A stretch of 64,000 bases of DNA from Marinobacter pelagius. GTDB lineage: Bacteria; Pseudomonadota; Gammaproteobacteria; Pseudomonadales; Oleiphilaceae. The stretch is from NCBI RefSeq assembly GCF_900114925.1, contig NZ_FOUR01000002.1:248001-312000 (forward strand), given 5' to 3'. Positions 1 to 9,558 of the stretch are shown here, one piece after another (the first letter of the stretch is position 1; every line of letters begins with the position of its first letter). A program made the position numbers and the translations under genes. The notes beneath the pieces were generated by a model. That model was not told where the DNA came from, did not search any database, and worked only from the letters and a program-made list of their open reading frames with translations.

Positions 1-89
1 AGTCGAACGGAAATTTGATTGCTATTTCAGGCTTGGAATGGGTAAATTTGAGCATATCCCACCGAAATTGACGCGAAGGTCGCAACATA

Positions 90-587
90 ATGCTCAAACA
101 ACCCAAGGAACTCGTAAAAATTGACAAAACCGACCGGCGGATCCTGGAAGAACTCCAGAAAGACGGCTCACTGACCAATCAGGAACTGGCAGAAAAGGTA
201 GGACTTTCCCCCTCCCCCTGCCTGAGGCGGGTAAAGGCACTTGAGGACGCCGGCGTCATCCTTGGCCGGGCCACGGTCCTGGACCACAAGAAGCTCGGGC
301 TATCCTTAACGGCCATCATCCTGATCGGCATGGACCGTCACACCCCCGAACGCTTTGCAGCCTTTGAAGAAAAGGTCGCCGGTTACCCGGAAGTCCAGGA
401 GTGCTACCTGATCACCGGGCAGGACGCCGACTACATGCTCAAGGTGGTGGTCCCGGACATGGACCACTACCACCATTTCCTGCTGAACCACATTACGCGG
501 ATCCAGGGAGTCAGTGGCGTCCATTCCAGCTTCGTTCTCAGGCGGGTCATAGACAGCACCGCCCTGCCTCTGGGGTATCTGTCCTGA
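90..587 (+). CDS. Lrp/AsnC-family transcriptional regulator
   Basis: A 165-residue DNA-binding regulator of the leucine-responsive/asparagine-C family. Residues about 12-60 form the winged helix-turn-helix (DRRILEELQKDG, then NQELAEKVGLSPSPCLRRV). Residues about 70-155 form the RAM ligand-binding and oligomerisation domain (GMDRHTPERF, ECYLITGQDADYMLKV). The length equals that of E. coli Lrp. Such proteins usually sense an amino acid and control a divergent or adjacent metabolic gene. The likely target lies left of the window, so the ligand cannot be named. The gene is followed at once by a convergent TetR-type gene. Family assignment is firm; the specific role is unknown. Confidence 0.93.
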   Translation: MLKQPKELVKIDKTDRRILEELQKDGSLTNQELAEKVGLSPSPCLRRVKALEDAGVILGRATVLDHKKLGLSLTAIILIGMDRHTPERFAAFEEKVAGYPEVQECYLITGQDADYMLKVVVPDMDHYHHFLLNHITRIQGVSGVHSSFVLRRVIDSTALPLGYLS

Positions 588-588
588 A

Positions 589-1206
589 TCAGCGAATCAG
601 CTCGCGGACATAGGCGCCCGCCATACATTTGAGTTCCTCGACCAGCTGACGACCCTGGTCTTCGGGCAAAGTAACCGCCAGGCGAAGAATGTTGCCGGCA
701 GAACGCGGCAACAGAAGGCTAGCCGTCCAGCGACGGGCCTCCGGGATATGGGGGCACTCCTCCTTCAGGCGGGCGTCCAGATCCTGGGCGTTGCTGTAGA
801 GTTCCCGCAGGTCCAGCTCACGCAACTCGGGCATTGCCTCGACACCACTCCATATCGCCGAATAGGCCGGCTCGGTCCGGTAGAACTCGTAGAACTGGTC
901 AATCAGAATATCCACGGCTTCGATCAGACCCAGCTCCGGCAGATGCTTGCGCAGGGCCTTTTCCATCTTCTCCACGTGCTGCTCGGCGATGGCGTGAACG
1001 ATCGCGGCCTTGTTGGGAAAGTAGCGGTAGAGCGAGGCAAGGGACATACCCGATTGCCGGGCGATGGCGGACATGCTGGTAGCATCCACACCGACTTCAT
1101 CAAAAATGGCCGCGGCATGCGACAGGATGGTGTTTACCCGCTCGCGGCTCCGGGCCTGAACAGGCTGGCGGCGGGGGGCAACATCAACAGTTTCATCAGT
1201 CATCAT
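589..1206 (-). CDS. TetR/AcrR-family transcriptional regulator
   Basis: A 205-residue repressor-type protein. The N-terminal TetR helix-turn-helix reads ILSHAAAIFDEVGVDATS, then SAIARQSGMSLASLYRYFPNK at about residues 28-68. An all-helical ligand-binding domain fills the rest. The open frame continues upstream to 1398, but that would overlap the start of proS. The ATGATG at 1201-1206 begins exactly ahead of the conserved domain and has an AAGG element about 10 bases upstream, so I take it as the start. The gene is divergent from proS with a 123-bp gap that must hold both promoters. The effector and targets are not predictable from sequence. Confidence 0.88.
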   Translation of the reverse strand: MMTDETVDVAPRRQPVQARSRERVNTILSHAAAIFDEVGVDATSMSAIARQSGMSLASLYRYFPNKAAIVHAIAEQHVEKMEKALRKHLPELGLIEAVDILIDQFYEFYRTEPAYSAIWSGVEAMPELRELDLRELYSNAQDLDARLKEECPHIPEARRWTASLLLPRSAGNILRLAVTLPEDQGRQLVEELKCMAGAYVRELIR

Positions 1207-1329
1207 CTGTACCTTGTCAGGCTGGCTCCGTACAATAACCACCACTTTACGACATAATAAGACGCTGGCGGCGAGGATCCGCCTGTCCATTAGTCTAACC
1301 ATTCTGATCCAAGCCAAACGGAAGAGACA

Positions 1330-3063
1330 ATGCGAGCAAGCCGTTACCTGATAGCGACCCAGAAAGAGACCCCCGCTGACGCGGAAATTATCAGCCACCA
1401 GTTGATGTTACGTGCCGGCATGATCCGCAAGCTCGCAGCCGGCCTGTACACCTGGCTACCGATGGGGCTGCGCAGTCTGCGCAAAGTTGAGCGGATTGTT
1501 CGTGAAGAAATGGACAAGAGCGGAGCCCAGGAAGTCCTGATGCCCGCGGTACAGCCGGCGGAACTCTGGCAGGAGTCAGGCCGCTGGACCGAGTACGGTG
1601 GCGAGCTGCTGCGTATGAACGACCGCCATGGCCGGGATTTCTGCTTCGGTCCGACCCACGAGGAAGTCATCACCGACCTGATCCGGAACGAGGTGAAGAG
1701 CTACAAGGAATTGCCGGCCAACTTCTACCAGATCCAGACCAAGTTCCGGGATGAGCGCCGCCCGCGGTTTGGCGTGATGCGCGCCCGGGAATTCATCATG
1801 AAGGACGCCTACTCCTTCCACGTCGACGCGGAGTCTCTGAACGAGACCTACCAGGTAATGCACCGGACCTATTGCAACATCTTCGACCGTGTAGGGCTGG
1901 ACTATCGTCCGGTAGAGGCGGACTCCGGCGCCATCGGTGGCAGCGACTCCCACGAATTCCACGTACTGGCCTCCTCCGGTGAGGACGACATCGTGTTCAG
2001 CACCGAGAGCGATTACGCCGCCAATATCGAGAAGGCGGTGGCCCTTGCGCCTGCCGGCGAGCGTCCCGCGCCGGCTGAAGAAATGAAAGAGGTCCACACT
2101 CCCGGCCAGCGCACCATCGAGGCCATTGCCGAATTCCTCGGAATCGACGCCACCCGCACCGTCAAGACGCTTCTGGTGAAGGGCGAGGAGGACGAAAACG
2201 GCCAGTCCGGTCTGGTGGCACTCATCCTCCGTGGCGACCACACCCTGAACGAGATCAAGGCTGAAAACCTTGCCGGCATTGCCGAGCCGCTGACCATGGC
2301 CACCGACGAGGAAATCAAGAGCGCGACTGGCTGCGAGCCCGGCTCCATCGGCCCCGTCAACCTGCCTGTGCCGGTGATTGTCGACCGCAGTGCCGCTCAC
2401 CTGGCGGACTTTGTCTGCGGCGCCAACCGGGACGACTATCACCTGACCGGCGTCAACTGGGAGCGTGATGTCCCGCTGGGCCGTGTTGAAGACCTTCGCA
2501 ATGTGGTCGAGGGAGACCCGAGCCCGGATGGCAAGGGCACCCTGGAGATCCGCCGCGGTATCGAGGTGGGCCACATCTTCAAGCTGGGCAACAAGTACAG
2601 CAAGTCCATGAACGCCACCGTCCTGGACGAACACGGCAAGAGCGTGGTCATGGAAATGGGCTGCTACGGCGTTGGCGTTTCCCGGATCGTGGCCGCGTCC
2701 ATCGAGCAGAACCATGACGACAAGGGCATCATCTGGCCGGACGCCATTGCGCCTTTCCAGGTCGCCATCGTGACCCTGAACGCCCACAAGTCACCGACCG
2801 TGGCCGAGGCAGGGGAGAAACTCTACGAGCAGTTGCGCCAGGCGGGCTTCGATGTCCTGCTGGATGACCGTAACGAGCGCCCGGGAGTGAAGTTCGCGGA
2901 TATGGAACTGATCGGTATTCCCCACCGTTTCGTGGTTTCCGATCGGGGTCTGGCTGCGGGTACCCTGGAATACAAGGGTCGCAGGGATGAAGAGAAGCAG
3001 GATATCCCGGTGGCCGAAGCCCTGCCCTTCCTGATCAACGCATCGCCGCGCAAGGGACTCTGA
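1330..3063 (+). CDS. proS: Prolyl-tRNA synthetase
   Basis: Charges tRNA-Pro with proline in the cytoplasm. The 577 residues match the bacterial-type class II enzyme. Visible parts are motif 1 around residues 40-80, the FGPTHEE element near 106-112, motif 2 with [19 protein letters not shown] near 137-155, and motif 3 with [14 protein letters not shown] near 445. The C-terminal anticodon-binding domain starts near 475. Between motifs 2 and 3 lies a large insertion (about 230-390) of the YbaK/INS type, with [11 protein letters not shown], known to hydrolyse mischarged alanyl-tRNA-Pro. The start is an ATG preceded by GGAAGAGA. The next gene, murB, is convergent and ends 21 bp downstream. Confidence 0.98.
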   Translation: MRASRYLIATQKETPADAEIISHQLMLRAGMIRKLAAGLYTWLPMGLRSLRKVERIVREEMDKSGAQEVLMPAVQPAELWQESGRWTEYGGELLRMNDRHGRDFCFGPTHEEVITDLIRNEVKSYKELPANFYQIQTKFRDERRPRFGVMRAREFIMKDAYSFHVDAESLNETYQVMHRTYCNIFDRVGLDYRPVEADSGAIGGSDSHEFHVLASSGEDDIVFSTESDYAANIEKAVALAPAGERPAPAEEMKEVHTPGQRTIEAIAEFLGIDATRTVKTLLVKGEEDENGQSGLVALILRGDHTLNEIKAENLAGIAEPLTMATDEEIKSATGCEPGSIGPVNLPVPVIVDRSAAHLADFVCGANRDDYHLTGVNWERDVPLGRVEDLRNVVEGDPSPDGKGTLEIRRGIEVGHIFKLGNKYSKSMNATVLDEHGKSVVMEMGCYGVGVSRIVAASIEQNHDDKGIIWPDAIAPFQVAIVTLNAHKSPTVAEAGEKLYEQLRQAGFDVLLDDRNERPGVKFADMELIGIPHRFVVSDRGLAAGTLEYKGRRDEEKQDIPVAEALPFLINASPRKGL

Positions 3064-3084
3064 GCGCGGCTGTCCCACGCGGAC

Positions 3085-4134
3085 TCAGACTATTGGAGAG
3101 AGCCCGGCACCACCGACCACGCCGGGCTCCATCTCCAGAATCACACCAAATCGTTTCCGGACCGACTCCCTTATCCGGTCTGCAAGCTCCAGAATATTGC
3201 GGCCTGTGCCCCCGGCATGGTTGATCAGAACCAGAGCCTGACGGTTGTGCACGCCTACCCGCGAATCCCGGTAACCTTTCCAGCCGCACTGGTCTATCAG
3301 CCAGGCCGCGGCAACCTTGACCCCCTGGGCCTGCGGGTACGCCGGGATATCCGGATACAGCTCTTTCAGCCGGCCATAGTCCGCCTCGGTAACCACCGGG
3401 TTCTTGAAAAAACTGCCGGCATTGGGAAGCTGCCGGGGATCGGGGAGTTTTCGTCGGCGAATGGCCATCACCGCTTCGGCTACCGAGAGAGCGTCAGGTT
3501 CCCTGTCGGGAAGACTGGCAAGGTACTCCTCCAGGTCACGATAGCCCAACTGGAGGGGTTTGCTGCGTGACAGCCGCAACCGAATCTCGGTGATCACATA
3601 ACGGCCGGACTTGCGCTTGAACAGACTCTCGCGATAACCAAAGCCGCACTGATCGTTGGCCAGACGAAGCCACTTGCCGGTCTCGCGATCAAAAGCGGTT
3701 ACCGATACCAGGGTGTCGCAAAGTTCCACCCCATAGGCACCGATATTCTGGACCGGGGCGGCGCCTGCCGTGCCCGGGATCAGGGCCAGGTTCTCGATGC
3801 CCCGGTAGCCGGACTTTGTCGCGTAGAGCACGGCGTCATGCCAGTTCTCCCCGGCACCAAGGACCAGGGTGGCCTCGTCACCCTCGATCTGCTCCCAGTG
3901 GCGCCCCTGAATTGCCATGTGAATCACCAGTCCCGGGAAATCACCGGCGAACACGAGGTTGCTGCCACCGCCGATAAACAGGGTGTCGAGACCGCGCTCC
4001 CGTGCCCACGTCAGGGCATCCTCCAGCAGCTCCGAGTCCCGCAACTCAAGGAAATACCTGGCCGTGGCCGGGACCTGCAGGGTATTGAACGCCTGCAGAT
4101 CAACCTGCTCCTGAACCGACACCCGATTCTTCAA
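3085..4134 (-). CDS. murB: UDP-N-acetylenolpyruvoylglucosamine reductase
   Basis: Reduces UDP-GlcNAc-enolpyruvate to UDP-MurNAc with NADPH and FAD, the second committed step of peptidoglycan synthesis. The 349 residues fit the type I (E. coli-like) enzyme. The FAD-binding segment GGGSNLVF lies at 55-62. NIGAYGVEL is near 130-138, the substrate arginine is in YRES near 168, and the proton-donating serine is in GSFFKNP (S241). A C-terminal glutamate lies in LEMEPG. A short glycine-rich tail follows. The likely start is TTG at 4134, whose bases overlap the TGA of the upstream phosphatase gene (TTGA). An in-frame GTG at 4122 is an alternative. It is the last gene of the minus-strand envelope operon. 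Confidence 0.96.
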   Translation of the reverse strand: MKNRVSVQEQVDLQAFNTLQVPATARYFLELRDSELLEDALTWARERGLDTLFIGGGSNLVFAGDFPGLVIHMAIQGRHWEQIEGDEATLVLGAGENWHDAVLYATKSGYRGIENLALIPGTAGAAPVQNIGAYGVELCDTLVSVTAFDRETGKWLRLANDQCGFGYRESLFKRKSGRYVITEIRLRLSRSKPLQLGYRDLEEYLASLPDREPDALSVAEAVMAIRRRKLPDPRQLPNAGSFFKNPVVTEADYGRLKELYPDIPAYPQAQGVKVAAAWLIDQCGWKGYRDSRVGVHNRQALVLINHAGGTGRNILELADRIRESVRKRFGVILEMEPGVVGGAGLSPIV

Positions 4135-4610
4135 CGCAAGCGTCCCCGGATCTCATCAAGGAGCCCCTGACCGGCTTCGTGGATGAGGTCCAGCACGAAC
4201 TCGAAGCCGTCCTCGCCACCGTAATAGGGGTCCGGCACTTCCTCGTGGTGGGACTTACCATAGGAGAGGAACAGCTCCGGGGCGGTACCACCATTCTGGT
4301 GCCAGATGTCCTTCACATCCGCCAGGTTCTGGCGGTCCATCACCAGCACATAGTCGAACTCATCCAGATCAGTCTCGATAATCTGGCGTGCCCTGAGGTC
4401 GCTGATATCAATGCCCCGTTTGCAGGCGGCCTCCATGGCCCTGGCATCGGGTGACTTGCCGACATGCCAGCTGCCGGTACCGCAGGAATCGATATGGATC
4501 CGATCGGACAGACCGACCTCCTCCACCAGGGAGCGGAAAACGCCCTCGGCGCTGGGGGAACGGCAGATGTTTCCCAGGCAGACAAACAGCACCCGAACGC
4601 CATTGCTCAT
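4131..4610 (-). CDS. Low-molecular-weight protein-tyrosine phosphatase
   Basis: A 159-residue cytoplasmic phosphatase of the arsenate-reductase-like LMW-PTP fold. The P-loop CLGNICRS gives the nucleophile C11 and R17, and the general acid is D127 in VPDPYY. All catalytic residues are present. In other bacteria such enzymes often dephosphorylate BY-kinases or sugar transferases linked to polysaccharide export. Here no tyrosine kinase is adjacent, and the gene sits between kdsB and murB, as in Pseudomonas. The frame is open further upstream inside kdsB; the ATG at 4610, three bases after the kdsB stop, fits the domain. Its substrate is unknown. Confidence 0.95.
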   Translation of the reverse strand: MSNGVRVLFVCLGNICRSPSAEGVFRSLVEEVGLSDRIHIDSCGTGSWHVGKSPDARAMEAACKRGIDISDLRARQIIETDLDEFDYVLVMDRQNLADVKDIWHQNGGTAPELFLSYGKSHHEEVPDPYYGGEDGFEFVLDLIHEAGQGLLDEIRGRLR

Positions 4611-4612
4611 GT

Positions 4613-5401
4613 TCAACTCTCCTGTTTCGTTGTCAGCCACGCACGGACACGCTCGAGGTCCGCTTCGGTATCCACGCCGGCAGGCGGATTCTGTGCCGCA
4701 ATGTCTACGTGAATCCGGGCACCGTTGTAGAGGGCTCGCAGTTGCTCGAGGGATTCCACTCTCTCGGTCGGCGCCGGCGCCCAGGAAACAAATTCGCTCA
4801 GTACACTGGCGCGGTAGCCATAGATGCCAATGTGCCGGAAATACCCGACACCATCCGGCAACGACACCAGGCCCCTGGCCGAATCCATACCGGAGGGCCA
4901 CTGATCCCGGGCCCAGGGGATCGGTGCCCGACTGAAATAATGGGCCATTCCCTGATGATCGAAGACCACCTTCACCACATTGGGATTGAACACTGGCCCG
5001 ATGTCGTGAATGCGCTCGCAGAGGGTGGCAATGGAGGCTTCCGGGTAGCGCTCCAGGTTCTCAGCTACCTGGTTGATCAGGGCTGGCGGGATCAGGGGCT
5101 CATCGCCCTGGACGTTCACCACCCGATGATCCGGATCAAGTGCCAGCTTGCGTGCCACCTCTTCCAGCCGGTCGGTGCCACTGGCGTGGTCGGGCGAGGT
5201 CATCACCACTTCCGCCCCGAAACTTTCACAGGCTTCCTGAATGCGCCGGTCGTCGGTGGCCACCACCACCCGGGAAGCACGGCTTTCGGCCGCACGCTCA
5301 CACACATGGCGAATCATTGGCTTGCCGGCAATATACGCCAGCGGCTTGCCCGGCAGGCGGCTGGAGGCATAGCGGGCCGGAATCACAACGGTGAAGGACA
5401 T
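4613..5401 (-). CDS. kdsB: 3-deoxy-manno-octulosonate cytidylyltransferase
   Basis: Activates Kdo as CMP-Kdo for attachment to lipid A in the cytoplasm. The 262 residues form one nucleotidyltransferase domain starting [16 protein letters not shown] with the CTP-binding loop. [10 protein letters not shown] lies near 97-106, and [10 protein letters not shown] is near 180. It is slightly longer than the E. coli enzyme of 248 residues. The ATG is preceded by GGGAGAG. The gene lies in a minus-strand run with lpxK and msbA, all serving lipopolysaccharide assembly, and is followed after two bases by the phosphatase gene. Confidence 0.97.
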   Translation of the reverse strand: MSFTVVIPARYASSRLPGKPLAYIAGKPMIRHVCERAAESRASRVVVATDDRRIQEACESFGAEVVMTSPDHASGTDRLEEVARKLALDPDHRVVNVQGDEPLIPPALINQVAENLERYPEASIATLCERIHDIGPVFNPNVVKVVFDHQGMAHYFSRAPIPWARDQWPSGMDSARGLVSLPDGVGYFRHIGIYGYRASVLSEFVSWAPAPTERVESLEQLRALYNGARIHVDIAAQNPPAGVDTEADLERVRAWLTTKQES

Positions 5402-5424
5402 GCTCTCTCCCTTGCCAGATCAGG

Positions 5425-5613
5425 TCAGTGCTTTTCGAGACGTTCGTCAGTGCTCAGGGTCCGGGCCTCGCTGGCCAGCATGACCGGGATCCCCTCCCGG
5501 ATCGGGAAAGCCATGGCATCCTGGTAACAGATCAGCTCGGTTTTCTCCTTGTTGAGCTTCAGGTCACCCTTGCAGACCGGGCAGGCCAGCATGGCAATCA
5601 GCTTTTTATCCAT
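5425..5613 (-). CDS. Trm112-like / YcaR (UPF0434) small protein
   Basis: A 62-residue protein starting [20 protein letters not shown]. It belongs to the Trm112/YcaR family, small beta-rich proteins that in eukaryotes and archaea activate methyltransferases. The E. coli homologue ycaR also sits between lpxK and kdsB. Only one CPxC pair is seen, so zinc binding would be incomplete. The ATG at 5613 overlaps the last 8 bases of lpxK, implying translational coupling. A longer frame from 5640 is less likely because it would overlap lpxK further. Biochemical function in this operon is not established. Confidence 0.9.
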   Translation of the reverse strand: MDKKLIAMLACPVCKGDLKLNKEKTELICYQDAMAFPIREGIPVMLASEARTLSTDERLEKH

Positions 5614-6664
5614 GGTCCGTTCTCTTCTGGTTTGATTCATTCAACTGTTGCGAGCATTCCTCGAGCCGCTGGAGAAACGCGTCGATAAAACTGTCCGGCA
5701 ACTCTGCCTCCACCGCAAGGTACCAGGCATTATCCGGTGCAAACTTCCGGCATTTTACGGCGTCCTTGGCGGTCATCACCAGCCACTCGCCCGGCTCCGC
5801 CGACAGATCGCGAGCCCTGAAACGGTGATGATCGGGAAAAGGCGTTTCCCGGACCTGGGCACCAAGCTGTCTGAGCGTATCGAAAAACCGCGCGGGATTG
5901 CCGATTCCGGCAACACCATGAACCTTGCGCCCGGCAATCTCGGCCAGCGGCGCCTGATGACCTGTTGTCACCTGGACCAGGGAGGAAGGGAGCAGTCGCA
6001 TGGGAAAGATCTCCGGATGCTCGACTCCCTCGAAGCTCTCGAGCCGGTCCTTGGCCTCGTCAGCTCTGGCACCATTGACCACCACAAAGTCGACACTCGA
6101 AAGCCTGGAAACCGGTTCCCGTAGCGGGCCGACAGGAATCAGGCTGCCATTACCGATGCCACGGCTGGCATCGAACACGGCCAGCTCGATATCCCGGGGC
6201 AAGGCATAATGCTGGAGACCATCGTCACAAATCAGGACATTGCCCAGAAACCGGGAAATGGCAAGGGCAGCTCCTCGCCGACGCTGGGGATCCACTACCA
6301 CCGGGACACCCGTCGCCTGTGCCAGCATCACCGGCTCATCGCCGGCCACTGACGGGTCACTGTCACCGTCCACCACAAGCGGATAATGGTCAGACTTGCC
6401 ACCGTAGCCCCGACTGAGAATCACAGGCCGCCAGCCGGCCGACGACATCTCCTTGACCAGGCGGGCCGTCAGCGGGGATTTGCCGGTGCCCCCGGCGGTA
6501 ATGTTGCCAACCACCACCACCGGAACCGGAAGCGGTTCGTCGCGAAGCTCCCAAGCCTTGCGCCGACGGGAGTCACTGATGGAACGGTAGAGCCAGGCCA
6601 GCGGCGCCAGCCAGCCGAGCGGGCGGCCCTTGCCATACCAGACCCGGTCCACCAGGGAAGTCAT
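5606..6664 (-). CDS. lpxK: Tetraacyldisaccharide 4'-kinase (lipid A)
   Basis: Phosphorylates the 4' position of the lipid A disaccharide precursor at the inner membrane. The 352 residues start with a membrane-associating helix, then a P-loop [13 protein letters not shown] at about 53-65. The conserved segment [19 protein letters not shown] follows at about 155-175, then [18 protein letters not shown]. The length is slightly above the usual 325-335. The ATG overlaps the msbA stop as ATGA, so the two are translationally coupled. This matches the msbA-lpxK pairing of E. coli, where MsbA flips the lipid A core made with LpxK. Confidence 0.97.
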   Translation of the reverse strand: MTSLVDRVWYGKGRPLGWLAPLAWLYRSISDSRRRKAWELRDEPLPVPVVVVGNITAGGTGKSPLTARLVKEMSSAGWRPVILSRGYGGKSDHYPLVVDGDSDPSVAGDEPVMLAQATGVPVVVDPQRRRGAALAISRFLGNVLICDDGLQHYALPRDIELAVFDASRGIGNGSLIPVGPLREPVSRLSSVDFVVVNGARADEAKDRLESFEGVEHPEIFPMRLLPSSLVQVTTGHQAPLAEIAGRKVHGVAGIGNPARFFDTLRQLGAQVRETPFPDHHRFRARDLSAEPGEWLVMTAKDAVKCRKFAPDNAWYLAVEAELPDSFIDAFLQRLEECSQQLNESNQKRTDHG

Positions 6665-8439
6665 GAATGCTCACTGAACTGCATCTGGTGCAACTGGGCA
6701 TAGGCGCCACCAGCCGCCAGCAACTCCTCGTGGCGACCGGATTCGACAATCCGGCCCTTCTCCATCACCAGAATCCGGTCTGCCTTCTCGATGGTGGACA
6801 GACGGTGCGCGATCACCAGGGTTGTCCGGCCCTGCATCACGGTTTCCAGGGCCTCCTGGATGTGGCGTTCGGATTCGGTATCCAGTGCCGAAGTCGCCTC
6901 GTCCAGGATCAGCACCGGCGCATCCTTCAGCAAGGCCCGGGCGATGGCGAGCCGCTGACGCTGGCCGCCGGACAGCATCACGCCATTGTCCCCGATCATG
7001 GTATCGAGCCCTTCCGGCATCCGGTCGATAAACTCCAGGGCGTGGGCTTTCTCTGCCGCCGCCCGGATCTCCTCACGGCTGCAGTGCCTGAGGGCGCCAT
7101 AGGCGATGTTGGCGGCGATGGAGTCATTGAACAGCACCACGTTCTGGGTCACCAGCGCGATCTGTGCACGCAGGGCCGGGAGCGAATACTCCCGCAGGGA
7201 ATGGTCATCGATGCGGATATCGCCACCGGTAAACTCGTAGAACCTGGGCAGCAGGCTGACCAGGGTCGACTTGCCACTGCCCGAACGGCCCACAAGGGCA
7301 ACGCTCTGCCCTGCCGGAATGGTGAGGGAAATACCCTCGAGGACGTTATCTAGCTGGTCCCGGTACCGGAAGGAGACATCGTCGAAACGGATATCCCCGG
7401 CAACCCGATCCGGCGCGTAGGTTCCGGGGTCGTCCTCAGGATGCTCATCGATGGTTTCGAACACATCATGGGCAGCCGCCACACCCTTCTGGATCTTGGC
7501 GTGGATGTTGGTGATCTGACGGATCGGCTTGGCCATGGTGGTTGCCGCCGTCAGGAAGGCCACCAGCTGGCCGGTGGTCATTTCACCCCGGATTTCCGGA
7601 GCAAGCATCATCCAGACCAGTGCCGCTATCGCGATCGCCACCAGCACCTGGATCACCGGCACACTGATCGCCTGGGTTGCGGCCATTTTAAGGCTCTGCT
7701 TCAGGTTCTGGTCGTTGACGGTCCGGAACCGTTCCTTTTCATAGTCCTCACCGCCAAAGGTACGGACGACGCGGTAGCCGGTGATCGATTCCGAGGCTAC
7801 GTGGGTGATATCGCCCATGGAGCCCTGGATACGCTTGCTGATCTTGCGAAAACGCTTGCTGGCGTAGCTCACCACCACCCCGATGATCGGACCCACAGTA
7901 AGGAACAGCAGGGTCAGCTTCCAGTTGGTGTACAGCATGAAACCGAGCAGGCCGACAACCGTCAGGCCCTCGCGCAAGGCGGTGGTGACCGCATTGGTTG
8001 TTGCCTCGGCCACCTGCTCGACGTTGAAGGTCAGCTTGGAAACCAGCCGCCCGGACGCGTTGTCATCAAAATACCGTGATGGCAATGCCATGAGCCGTTC
8101 GAACAGGTCCCGGCGCAGGGAGTTGATCACATGGCGGCCGACGTAACCGATGAAGTAGGTACTCATGTAGGTGCCCAGACCCCTGGAGGCGAACACTCCC
8201 ACAATCAGCAGTGTCAGCTGCAACCGGTTCTGGTCGGTGGGGTTTTCGATGGCCGTGATGACGTATTCCATGGCCGCCGCCATGCCGGTGGAAGCCGCGG
8301 CATAGATGACGTTGCCAATCACTGCCAGGGAAAAGGCAATCCAGAACGGTTTGGCATAGGACAGCAGGCGCTTGTAGGTCTCCCAGCTGCCCTTGTCCAG
8401 GGCGGCCGGGGCCGCAGGTTCCGGGTTATTCACCAGCAT
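6661..8439 (-). CDS. msbA: Lipid A export ABC transporter MsbA
   Basis: An inner-membrane half-transporter, active as a homodimer, that flips lipid A-core to the periplasmic face. The 592 residues hold six transmembrane helices in the first 330. The ATPase domain has Walker A GRSGSGKSTL near 390, signature LSGGQRQRLAIARAL and Walker B VLILDEATSALD. Size and domain order match E. coli MsbA of 582 residues. The ATG lies inside the end of exbD with a 14-bp overlap. The exbB-exbD-msbA-lpxK order ties an energising proton channel to lipid A export genes. Another lipid ABC exporter is possible, but the lpxK coupling makes MsbA the best call. Confidence 0.96.
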   Translation of the reverse strand: MLVNNPEPAAPAALDKGSWETYKRLLSYAKPFWIAFSLAVIGNVIYAAASTGMAAAMEYVITAIENPTDQNRLQLTLLIVGVFASRGLGTYMSTYFIGYVGRHVINSLRRDLFERLMALPSRYFDDNASGRLVSKLTFNVEQVAEATTNAVTTALREGLTVVGLLGFMLYTNWKLTLLFLTVGPIIGVVVSYASKRFRKISKRIQGSMGDITHVASESITGYRVVRTFGGEDYEKERFRTVNDQNLKQSLKMAATQAISVPVIQVLVAIAIAALVWMMLAPEIRGEMTTGQLVAFLTAATTMAKPIRQITNIHAKIQKGVAAAHDVFETIDEHPEDDPGTYAPDRVAGDIRFDDVSFRYRDQLDNVLEGISLTIPAGQSVALVGRSGSGKSTLVSLLPRFYEFTGGDIRIDDHSLREYSLPALRAQIALVTQNVVLFNDSIAANIAYGALRHCSREEIRAAAEKAHALEFIDRMPEGLDTMIGDNGVMLSGGQRQRLAIARALLKDAPVLILDEATSALDTESERHIQEALETVMQGRTTLVIAHRLSTIEKADRILVMEKGRIVESGRHEELLAAGGAYAQLHQMQFSEHS

Positions 8440-8854
8440 CAGACTCCCGCTCCGTGGTTATGCTCAACTTGGCAAAACCCAGGCGGCCGGCAACATCCAT
8501 GGCGCGAACCACAAATTCGTGTGGCGTGCGGGCATCAGCGGTAATGATGAATGGCAGGGAACTATCACCTTCGGCCAACTCACGCACCCCCTTCTCAAGG
8601 GTCTCCCGCCGGTTGTTGACCAGGGTACGGTCGTTGAGGATGTACTGCCCCTCAGCGTTGATCACCACGTCAATCTGCTTCACGTCGGCCGGGCTGGCTG
8701 GCTCGCCGCTGGCCTCGGGCAACTCGACCTGCAAATGACTTTCCCGGGTAAAGGTGGTGGATACCATAAAGAAAATCAGCAGCAGGAAGACCACATCGAT
8801 CAACGGGGTCAGGTCGACGCCGACTTCCTGGCTTCTCTGGCGCTTGAACTTCAC
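8426..8854 (-). CDS. exbD: ExbD/TolR-family proton-channel subunit
   Basis: A 142-residue single-pass inner-membrane protein. The transmembrane helix is at about 14-36 with the proton-path aspartate in DLTPLIDVVFLLLIFF. A periplasmic domain of about 100 residues follows. ExbD works with ExbB and a TonB-like protein, or TolR with TolQ, to transmit proton motive force to the outer membrane. The start is GTG at 8854, five bases downstream of exbB. No tonB or tolA gene is in the window, so its partner is unknown. Position next to msbA is shared with Pseudomonas. Confidence 0.92.
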   Translation of the reverse strand: MKFKRQRSQEVGVDLTPLIDVVFLLLIFFMVSTTFTRESHLQVELPEASGEPASPADVKQIDVVINAEGQYILNDRTLVNNRRETLEKGVRELAEGDSSLPFIITADARTPHEFVVRAMDVAGRLGFAKLSITTERESDAGE

Positions 8855-8859
8855 GGTGT

Positions 8860-9486
8860 TCAGGCTCCTTCCACGTCGATTTCGCGGTCTCCGTGCACAA
8901 CCTCAACCAGCTTGATGGCTTCCTGCTCCATGTTGACCACCAGCTCATCAACACGACGGATGAAATAGCGGTGACAGATCAGCGCCGGGATCGCCACGCT
9001 CAGACCGGCCGCCGTGGTGATCAGGGCTTCAGAAATGCCCCCCGCGAGGTTGCCGGCATTGCCGACACCGGCGAGCTGGATCTCGGCAAAAACCTTGATC
9101 ATGCCGATTACCGTACCCAGCAGGCCAAGCAAGGGGGCGATGGTGGCCACGGTACCGAGGGGATTCAGGAAACGCTCCAGTTCGTGGATCACCTGGCTGG
9201 CTTCGTGCTCGATGCTTTCCTTCATGATTTCCCGGCCATGCTTGGCGTTGAGCAGACCGCCGGCAAGGATTCGGCCGAGCGGAGAGGAACCCTGCAGGGC
9301 CTTGAGCTTCCGGCCATTCAGATCCTTCTTCTTGATCCAGCGCCAGAGTTCGTTGATGGTCTGGGGGGGAGCAACCCTGGAGGCACGAAGGGTCCAGAAA
9401 CGCTCCAGGACGATGGCCAGAGCCAGGATGGAACAGGCAACAATGGGCACCATCAGAATGCCACCGGCTTTCAACAACTCGAACAC
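8860..9486 (-). CDS. exbB: ExbB/TolQ/MotA-family proton channel
   Basis: A 208-residue inner-membrane protein with three helices. The first is at about 8-28 (AGGILMVPIVACSILALAIVLERFW). The other two, at about 110-190, hold the family signature LGTVATIAPLLGLLGTVIGM and the segment ISEALITTAAGLSVAIPALI. It forms a pentamer with ExbD and conducts protons. The start codon is GTG with GGGAGA six bases upstream. A likely promoter lies in the short gap before comEC, since exbB is first in a run that continues through exbD, msbA, lpxK, the Trm112-like gene, kdsB, the phosphatase and murB. Confidence 0.93.
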   Translation of the reverse strand: MFELLKAGGILMVPIVACSILALAIVLERFWTLRASRVAPPQTINELWRWIKKKDLNGRKLKALQGSSPLGRILAGGLLNAKHGREIMKESIEHEASQVIHELERFLNPLGTVATIAPLLGLLGTVIGMIKVFAEIQLAGVGNAGNLAGGISEALITTAAGLSVAIPALICHRYFIRRVDELVVNMEQEAIKLVEVVHGDREIDVEGA

Positions 9487-9558
9487 GCTTGGTCTCCCTG
9501 GTTAGTTACAAGCCGCGCTACTTTAGCATAGCTGCCGTTTCAGGCCACACCCGTTGTG

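Noticed and set aside
1207..1398. N-terminal extension of the TetR-type gene
   Set aside because: It would overlap proS and the divergent promoter; the conserved domain starts at 1206.
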